A stretch of 64,000 nucleotides of DNA from contig CM054120.1 of assembly GCA_028673005.1 (NCBI GenBank), positions 72,651,533 to 72,715,532 of the forward strand, given 5' to 3'. The notes under the pieces are model-generated. The model saw only the letters and a list, made by a program, of their open reading frames with translations. It was not told the DNA's origin and made no database searches. This document shows positions 56,754 to 64,000 of the stretch, in pieces. The stretch's first letter is position 1. Every line of letters begins with the position of its first letter. Origin of the DNA: Tanypteryx hageni (taxonomy: Eukaryota; Arthropoda; Insecta; Odonata; Petaluridae). Made by a program: the position numbers and the translations under genes.

Positions 56754-57594
56754 ATTTACCAAAAACAAATCAGCACTTTTTCTTTAGCAGAAATGTCGAA
56801 TATTAAATTTCATATTGATCTGGTTAATAGTTTTTTAGTTAAGAGCACCCAAAAAATCCCGGTCACAGAGACACACACAGATACACCCACAAACACACAG
56901 GCACAATCACAGACACACACATAGACACACACACATACTGGGACACACCCAAAAACATGATCGAGAACCCGCTACTGCGTATATAGAGAAAGTAAAAAAC
57001 GTAAGGGACAAGAGTAAACACATGACCGATATTTACCAAAAACTAATCAGCAATTTTTCCTTTAACAAAAATGTCAAATATAAAATTTCATGAAATTGAT
57101 AGAATGATATGATCCGAAGATCCTAAGCAGTTAGGCATAAGCTGTGAAAGTTGGAACAATTTTTGAAACGAGAAGAAAAAATTAAAATTTCATATTGATC
57201 TGGTTAATAGTTTTTTAGTTAGAGCACCCACAAAATCCCGGTCACAGAGACAAACACAAACCCACACACAGACACACAAACAGGCACACACATAGACAAA
57301 CACAGATGCACCGACAGACATGCACACAGACACACACACATACAGGGACACACCCACAAATATAATCGAGAAAATAGTTTTAACGTATTTTCCTTTAAAT
57401 CTGGAATTCGATTTTTTTTATGAAAAAAATGCTTCCGCTACTTCGTATATAGAAAAATTAAAAAAAGGAAAGCGACAAGAGTAACAATCCACTTCCTGTT
57501 ATCCGATTTTTACCAAACAATTATCAGTTCTTTTCCCTTTTACAAAAATGTAAAATAAGAAATTTCCCGTTATAATGATCAATAGTTTTGGAGT

Positions 57595-60500
57595 TAGAGC
57601 ACCCACAAAATTGCGGTCACAGACACACCCACAGACATCGTCCAGAAATAGTCAAAACGTGCTCAGGCGACCTAAAATATTGCATTTCCGTTCAAATCTC
57701 GAACTCGATTTTTTTCATGAAAACAAAATTTTATATTTCGTAAATGGAGAAAGTAATAATTCGGGCGCCTTCTCTTTCGTACTAAAGTGTTCAAAGCACA
57801 CTCTCCTTACACATAAAGAGTAATAACGACAATAAAATCTCAGGGTTTAACAATGAAACGTTAGGCAAGGCAACATATCATTGCAAAACTTAAAATTTTC
57901 CAAAAAATATGATTTAAAAGTATAACTTGAGCGATTTGGAAACGAAATCAAACATCGACGATAAGAACAAAAATTTTTGTTTATTTTTCTTTAAAATAGT
58001 CCCTGTCTGAAGATAGTATGTCAGTTAATTCAAATTTAATTTTGCAAAAGAAAAAAACGCCAGTAAGTGAAAAATGTAAATGTTAAGTGTTCGCACGAAA
58101 AAATTAAACTATCAAGTCGTACCCTCAAAAACTTTTGCGAATTCAGTCAGAAATCTGCATGTTTAACCGAGCAGTCACAGTTAGTTCGGAGAATGATTTA
58201 TCTTGAAATTACCTACGACTCGGCTATGAAAATGTGGTTCACTCAATAATGAAGTGAGACGAAATGATGATGGATGTAACATCAATTTAACTCAATTAAT
58301 TATAAAAAAGATATAGCGCTTTACATCTCGTGCATTCCGTCAGCCAAAACGACATCTTATTTCGGTGTTTAACGTGGAATATACGGAAATTCCTATCAAG
58401 TAGGAAGTAATGGATGTAGAAACTCTGCAAAAGTTTTTCTTTTACTTTTTTAAACGCATATATCTCGATTGTTTTTTAGAGTTGGGGCTTGTCATTTTCG
58501 CTATTTCCATTATGCAACAAATATTATCAAACCGGAGAATTTGAAGAAGCCGATGAAATCGTCCATTCAAAATTCGTAAATCCACTCGTACATCCACTAT
58601 TAGAACAAATTACGCCGCGAGTTTGCTTCAGCCCTGGCCAAACAATCCCTCACTTGGACAAAAAAACAATTCCATGGGCCTGCTCACCCTATCATCACGA
58701 TGCAAGAATGAGAATTATATAACAATGGCGAATTTTAATAGTACGTTCAAACGATTGCCCAAACGCGGAATAATCTTTGTTAACTCCGGTCGATATGCAC
58801 GAATAAGTCGTATTTTATACAATATTAAACCTTGAATGCTGAGGTAGAGTCACGACAGGAATAGGTACATAGTCCCCGACAGACATAATATTCCCGTAGA
58901 TATGAAGTTAAAATTCTGTCTGCCGCGAAAGTGGCGCCGCTGAAATTGTAAATAGACATTTGGAAATGACGTACATTCACCACCGATGTCATTTTACGAT
59001 TTTAACCCAGCAAACTCAACATACAAGTAACAGATACCATTAAATTAATATTGCCGCTTATTTGTATTTATTTATTCTATTTTGAACCCGCAGATGTTAT
59101 TTTTCGATATTTTCCTCACAAATTTAGCAATAATGCAACATCCACAATTTATTTGCTGTTATCGGAACAAAGCTAATATTAATCCATCACGGATAGTTGG
59201 TGGTGAATAATAAACTACGTGCTTCTTGTAAATCCGTGTTTTAATCGTGATTTGAGTGTAACAGTACGATACACAGATCAAGAGAAAAGTGTTTTGAAAT
59301 GAATCCGATTAAGGATGTTATGGTGAAATATCAATCAATATTGAAGAGTGAGTGTGAGATGCCAACCTCATCAACTCAACCCGGGAGGCTGAGGAAGACA
59401 CTGGGAATCTCCTAAAGCAAAGTAGGAATTGGGATGAAGAAGACGAATAATATGAATGAAGATCAACGCAATCCAAGCCGAGGGGGAGGATCGAATTGAA
59501 CGTGGAAAGGAAAGCAACCTAAGCTGGGAGCCAAAGAATCTCCTAAAGCTAAACCAACATAATTGGAATGCATATATTTCGGGGAAAGCGGATGCTTTTA
59601 TTGTTCAAGATAGAAGTTTAAATCAGAAGCATAAGCTTAAGGTAGTACCGTTTTTTGGCGGTAGGAGCGCAAATGGAATGGTGGGGTTTTAACAGGATAT
59701 TCCAATAATAATATTCATGGTTATCCCTCCACGAATTGTATCATTAGGAAGAGGAATTCCAGCAATTTCTTGATCCGCTTCATCACCGAGCATTGTCCTA
59801 ACTATTGCATGGCCCGCAGGCGAAATAAATGACTCAGCTATAGTTTGAGGCTTACTTTTTTTAGCTATGATTTCTGCTACCTGATCAGAAGCAACTTGAA
59901 CTCTCTCAGACACCTGCACGTTTTTTTCGAAGTAACTCGCTTGTTTAGAATGCTGTTCCATCAACCTTTTGAAATAGTTGAAATCTTTTCCTTCAAGGTT
60001 AACATGTACTGTGGTGAAATGTAGTTTCAATTTTCTGGGAACGGCTTCGTTCGATATATTCTCACCGCACACAACACACATTGGAATAGGACAATCTTTA
60101 TCTCCACACAAAGAAAAGCCCAGATTCAAATAACTGACCATATACTTGCGAGAATCCTTAGGAATCTTACTTAGCTTTGCCTTGCTCGAACTGGGTTTTT
60201 CCTAAATATGTTATCCATATTTATCACCTTTAGGTTTTCTTTTAATAAATCTGTCGATTTTTACGGGCGCAACATTTATAATTTTTAAAAATGATAATTG
60301 GATTAAACAACAAATATCACACAGTATTCTTCCAACGGTAATACACAAAAAACTTAATAAAAAATTATTTTATACAGAATAAATTCACGAAACATACATT
60401 CACAAACACCAAATTGTAGTATTAGCCTGCCACGAATCTTGGCTAGTACTGAGTTGATAGAGGAATGCGCCAGAGTGGCGGACATCCAGGGATGTGAACA

Positions 60501-61857
60501 CAGGCGTAGCATGCTACGTCATCGTAGAGACTTATAGATCAACGATGACCAATTATGTGTTTATGACTCAAGCACAAGAGATTCGATCACTATGACAATT
60601 CTAACAACGTTGCTGCCAGGCTTACTGTTTACGCGCATTCCAAAGCAGTGATACTTATTGACTGGATTTATTTAATCTTAATATTTTGTGTTAGTTTCTT
60701 TGTTAAAACTGTGTCGGTGGAAGACGTGCAGATTTTCTCTTCGAAATCTCGCGGCACACTTGGGAAATGTTCGCGGTAAACCAGTGTGCCGCGGCACACA
60801 GGTTGAGAACCACTGGTGTAGGTGTAGCAGATGAATTTTTTATTTTTTAAAATAACTCTCCAACAATGTATTATATGGGAAAATGCTTCGAAAAAACATT
60901 GTAGAAAAATAAATTTTCTATAACTTTTATTCCAGTATGTTGTTACATTTATAAAATATTAAAATAAACGGATAAGGGACAGGAGTAAACACATACTTCT
61001 GTATGACCGATATTTACCAAAAACAAATCAGCACTTTTTCCTTTAGCAGAAATGTCGAATATTAAATTTCATATTGATCTGGTTAATAGTTTTTTAGTTA
61101 AGAGCACCCAAAAAATCCCGGTCACAGAGACACACACAGATACACCCACAAACACACACACAGGGACAATCACAGACACACACATAGACACACACACATA
61201 CAGGGACACACCCAAAAACATGATCGAGAACCCGCTACTGCGTATATAGAGAAAGTAAAAAACGTAAGGGACAAGAGTAAACACATGACCGATATTTACC
61301 AAAAACTAATCAGCAATTTTTCCTTAAACAAAAATGTCAAATATAAAATTTCATGAAATTGATAGAATGATATGATCCGAAGATCCTATGCAGACAGGCA
61401 TAAGCTGTGAAAGTTGAAACAATTTTTGAAACGAGAAAAAAAAATTAAAATTTCATATTGATCTGGTTAATAGTTTTTTAGTTAGAGCACCCACAAAATC
61501 CCGGTCACAGAGACAAACACAAACCCACACACAGACACACACACAGGCACACACATAGACACACACAGATGCACCGACAGACATGCACACAGACACACAC
61601 ACATACAGGGACACACCCACAAATATAATCGAGAAAATAGTTTTAACGTATTTTCCTTTAAATCTCGAATTCGATTTTTTTTATGAAAAAAATGCTTCCG
61701 CTACTTCGTATATAGAAAAATTAAAAAAAGGAAAGCGACAAGAGTAACAATCCACTTCCGGTTATCCGATTTTTACCAAACAATTATCAGTTCTTTTCCC
61801 TTTTACAAAAATGTAAAATAAGAAATTTCCCGTTATAATGATCAATAGTTTTGGAGT
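57595..61857. repeat. Tandem-array unit 10 (mosaic A/B)
   Basis: 4263 bp. The first ~2.3 kb matches type A (units 5 and 7). From about 59960 on it matches type B (ATGTACTGTGG, TTTCTTTTAATAAATCTG, GACTTATAGATC). It has only one copy of the CA-rich subrepeat that is doubled in A units. Confidence 0.88.
59689..60815 (-). pseudogene. hAT transposase 5' fragment, unit 10, with frame restored by recombination
   Basis: 150 codons open (60141-59689): the A-type part lacks the B/C TAA, and the B-type part lacks the A-type TGA. TIR end at 60815. It is still only a 5' fragment, so no transposase activity is implied. Confidence 0.75.
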
Positions 61858-64000
61858 TAGAGCACCCACAAAATTTCGGTCACAGACACACCCACAGACA
61901 TCGTCCAGAAATAGTCAAAACGCGCTCAGGGGACCTTAAAAATTGCATTTCCGTTGAAATCTCGAACTCGATTTTTTTCATGAAAACAAAATTTTATATT
62001 TCGTAAATGGAGAAAGTAATAATTCGGGCGCCTTCTCTTTCGTACTAAAGTGTTCAAAGCACACTCTCCTTACACATAAAGTGTAATAACGACAATAAAA
62101 TCTCAGGGTTTAACAATGAAACGTTAGGCAAGGCAACATATCATTGCAAAACTTAAAATTTTCCAAAATATATGATTTAAAAGTATAACTTGAGCGTTTT
62201 CGAAACGAAATCAAACATCGACGATAAGAACAAAAATTTTTGTTTATTTTTCTTTAAAATAGTCCCTGTCTGAAGATAGTATGTCAGTTAATTCAAATTT
62301 AATTTTGCAAAAGAAAAAAACGCCAGTAAGTGAAAAACGTAAATGTTAAGTGTTCGCACGAAAAAATTAAACTATCAAGTCGTACCCTCAAAAACTTTTG
62401 CGAATTCAGTCAGAAATCTGCACGTTTAACCGAGCAGTCACACTTAGTTCGGAGAATGATTTATCTTGAAATTACCTACGACTCGGCTATGAAAATGTAT
62501 TTCACTCAATAATGAATTGAGACGAAATGATGATGGATGTAACATCAATTTAACTCAATTAATTATAAAAAAGATATAGCGCTTTACATCTCGTGCATTC
62601 CGTCAGCCAAACCGACATCTTATTTCGGTGTTTAACGTGGAATATACGGAAATTCCTATCAAGTAGAAAGTAATGGAAGTAGAAACTCTGCAAAAGTTTT
62701 TCTTTTACTTTTTTAAACGCATATATCTCGATTGTTTTTTAGAGTTGGGGCTTGTCATTTTCGCTATTTCTATTATGCAACAAATATTATCAAACCGGAG
62801 AATTTGAAGAAGCCGATGAAATCGTCCATTCAAAATTCGTAAATCCACTCGTACATCCACTATTAGAACAAATTACGCCGCGAGTTTGCTTCAGCCCTGG
62901 CCAAACAATCCCTCACTTGGACAAAAAAACAATTCCATGGGCCTGCTCACCCTATCATCACGATGCAAGAATGAGAATTATATAACAATGGCGAATTTTA
63001 ATAGTACGTTCAAACGATTGCCCAAACGCGGAATAATCTTAGTTAACTCCGGTCGATATGCACGAATAAGTCGTATTTTATACAATATTAAACCTTGAAT
63101 GCTGAGGTAGAGTCACGACAGGAATAGGTACATAGTCCCCGACAGACATAATATTCCCGTAGATATGAAGTAAAAATTCTGTCTGCCGCGAAAGTGGCGC
63201 CCCTGAAATTGTAAATAGACATTTGGAAATGACGTACATTCACCACCGATGTCATTTTACGATTTTAACCCAGCAAACTCAACATACAAGTAACAGATAC
63301 CATTAAATTAATATTGCCGCTTATTTGTATTTATTTATTCTATTTTGAACCCGCAGATGTTATTTTTCGATATTTTCCTCACAAATTTAGCAATAATGCA
63401 ACATCCACAATTTATTTGCTGTTATCGGAACAATGCTAATATTAATCCATCACGGATAGTTGGTGGTGAATAATATACTACGTGTTTCTTGTAAATCCGT
63501 GTTTTAATCGTGATTTGAGTGTAAGTGTACGTTACACAGATCAAGAGAAAAGTGTTTTGAAATGAATCCGATTAAGGATGTTATGGTGAAATATCAAGCA
63601 ATATTGAAGAGTGAGTGTGAGATGCCAACCTCATCAACTCAACCCGGGAGGCTGAGGAAGACACTGGGAATCTCCTAAAGCAAAGTAGGAATTGGGATGA
63701 AGAAGGCGAATAATATGAATGAAGGTCAACGCAATCCAAGCCGAGGGGGAGGATCGAAGTGAACGTGGAAAGGAAACCAAACTAAGCTGGGAGCCGAAGA
63801 ATCTCCTAAAGGTAAACCAACATAATTTGAATGCATATATTGCGGGGAAAGCGGATGCTTTTATTGTTCAAGATAGAAGTTTAAATCAGAAGCATAAGCT
63901 TAAGGTAGTACCGTTTTTTGGCGGTAGGAGCGCAAATGGAATGGTGGGGTGATAACAGGATATTCCAATAATAATATTCGTGGTTATTCCTCCACGAATT
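61858..64000. repeat. Tandem-array unit 11, partial (type B-like)
   Basis: Opens at the phase point and runs off the window. B-type markers are present (GTGAAAAACG at about 62330, TATTTCACTC), but the exon-like ORF (62752-62985) lacks the 12 bp deletion of units 6 and 8, so this is an ancestral or recombined B. The hAT fragment starts at about 63953 and is cut by the window end. Confidence 0.88.

Larger units (their letters stand above)
36426..57594. repeat. Tandem-array unit 9 (type C), split by the Polinton
   Basis: Unit sequence 36426-39840 and 56748-57594. Removing the 16,907 bp element and one 6 bp duplication leaves about 4256 bp between exon-like-ORF landmarks, the normal period. This shows a clean insertion into a CA-rich subrepeat leader. 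Confidence 0.93.

Overview
The window looks like a repeat-rich stretch of a metazoan, most likely arthropod, nuclear genome. It is AT-rich, has (TA)n and CA-rich simple repeats, hAT transposon debris, an LTR retrotransposon, spliceosomal-type intron signals and a full-length Polinton/Maverick. No bacterial-style gene organisation, rRNA or canonical tRNA gene was recognised.

Layout. (1) 1-39840 and 56748-64000 belong to one tandem array of a ~4.2-4.5 kb unit, eleven units in the window, the first and last cut by its ends. Each unit holds a short exon-like ORF, a degenerate plus-strand ORF, the minus-strand 5' end of a ZBED5-like hAT transposase with its terminal inverted repeat, and two or three CA-rich subrepeats. 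Units fall into four types; in order they read D D D C A B A B C A B, a higher-order structure. (2) Unit 3 carries a non-autonomous, gag-only LTR retrotransposon (9925-13894, two 737 bp LTRs). It lacks a target duplication and replaces about 2.03 kb of the unit. (3) Unit 9 (type C) is split by a 16,907 bp Polinton (39841-56747). It has >1 kb terminal inverted repeats and a clean 6 bp target duplication (ACCGAT), and removing it restores a normal 4.26 kb unit.

The Polinton carries the virus-like core set: protein-primed-type DNA polymerase B, retroviral-like integrase with chromodomain, FtsK/HerA-type packaging ATPase, adenain-like cysteine protease, a PLA2-domain core protein, a penton-like minor capsid protein and a double-jelly-roll-type major capsid protein. 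It also has a fibre-like repeat protein and a Polinton-specific protein of unknown function. Together these can account for replication, integration, packaging, capsid assembly and maturation, and membrane breach. Three lesions are visible: an in-frame TAA near the end of POLB, a frameshift separating the integrase chromodomain, and an A11 tract at the PLA2/protease junction. The copy is therefore probably recently dead, or carries assembly errors.

The most interesting content is the accessory cargo. At the left end is a 103-residue ORF with a KSVRF protein-phosphatase-1 docking motif followed by W-E-x2-A-R-D-R-x2-R-F, the signature of GADD34/PPP1R15-type eIF2-alpha phosphatase cofactors. At the right end is a protein with a textbook BIR (IAP) zinc-binding pattern, C-x2-C-x16-H-x6-C, fused to a separate N-terminal domain. 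A Polinton carrying both a candidate translation-shutoff antagonist and a candidate apoptosis inhibitor would support a viral lifestyle.
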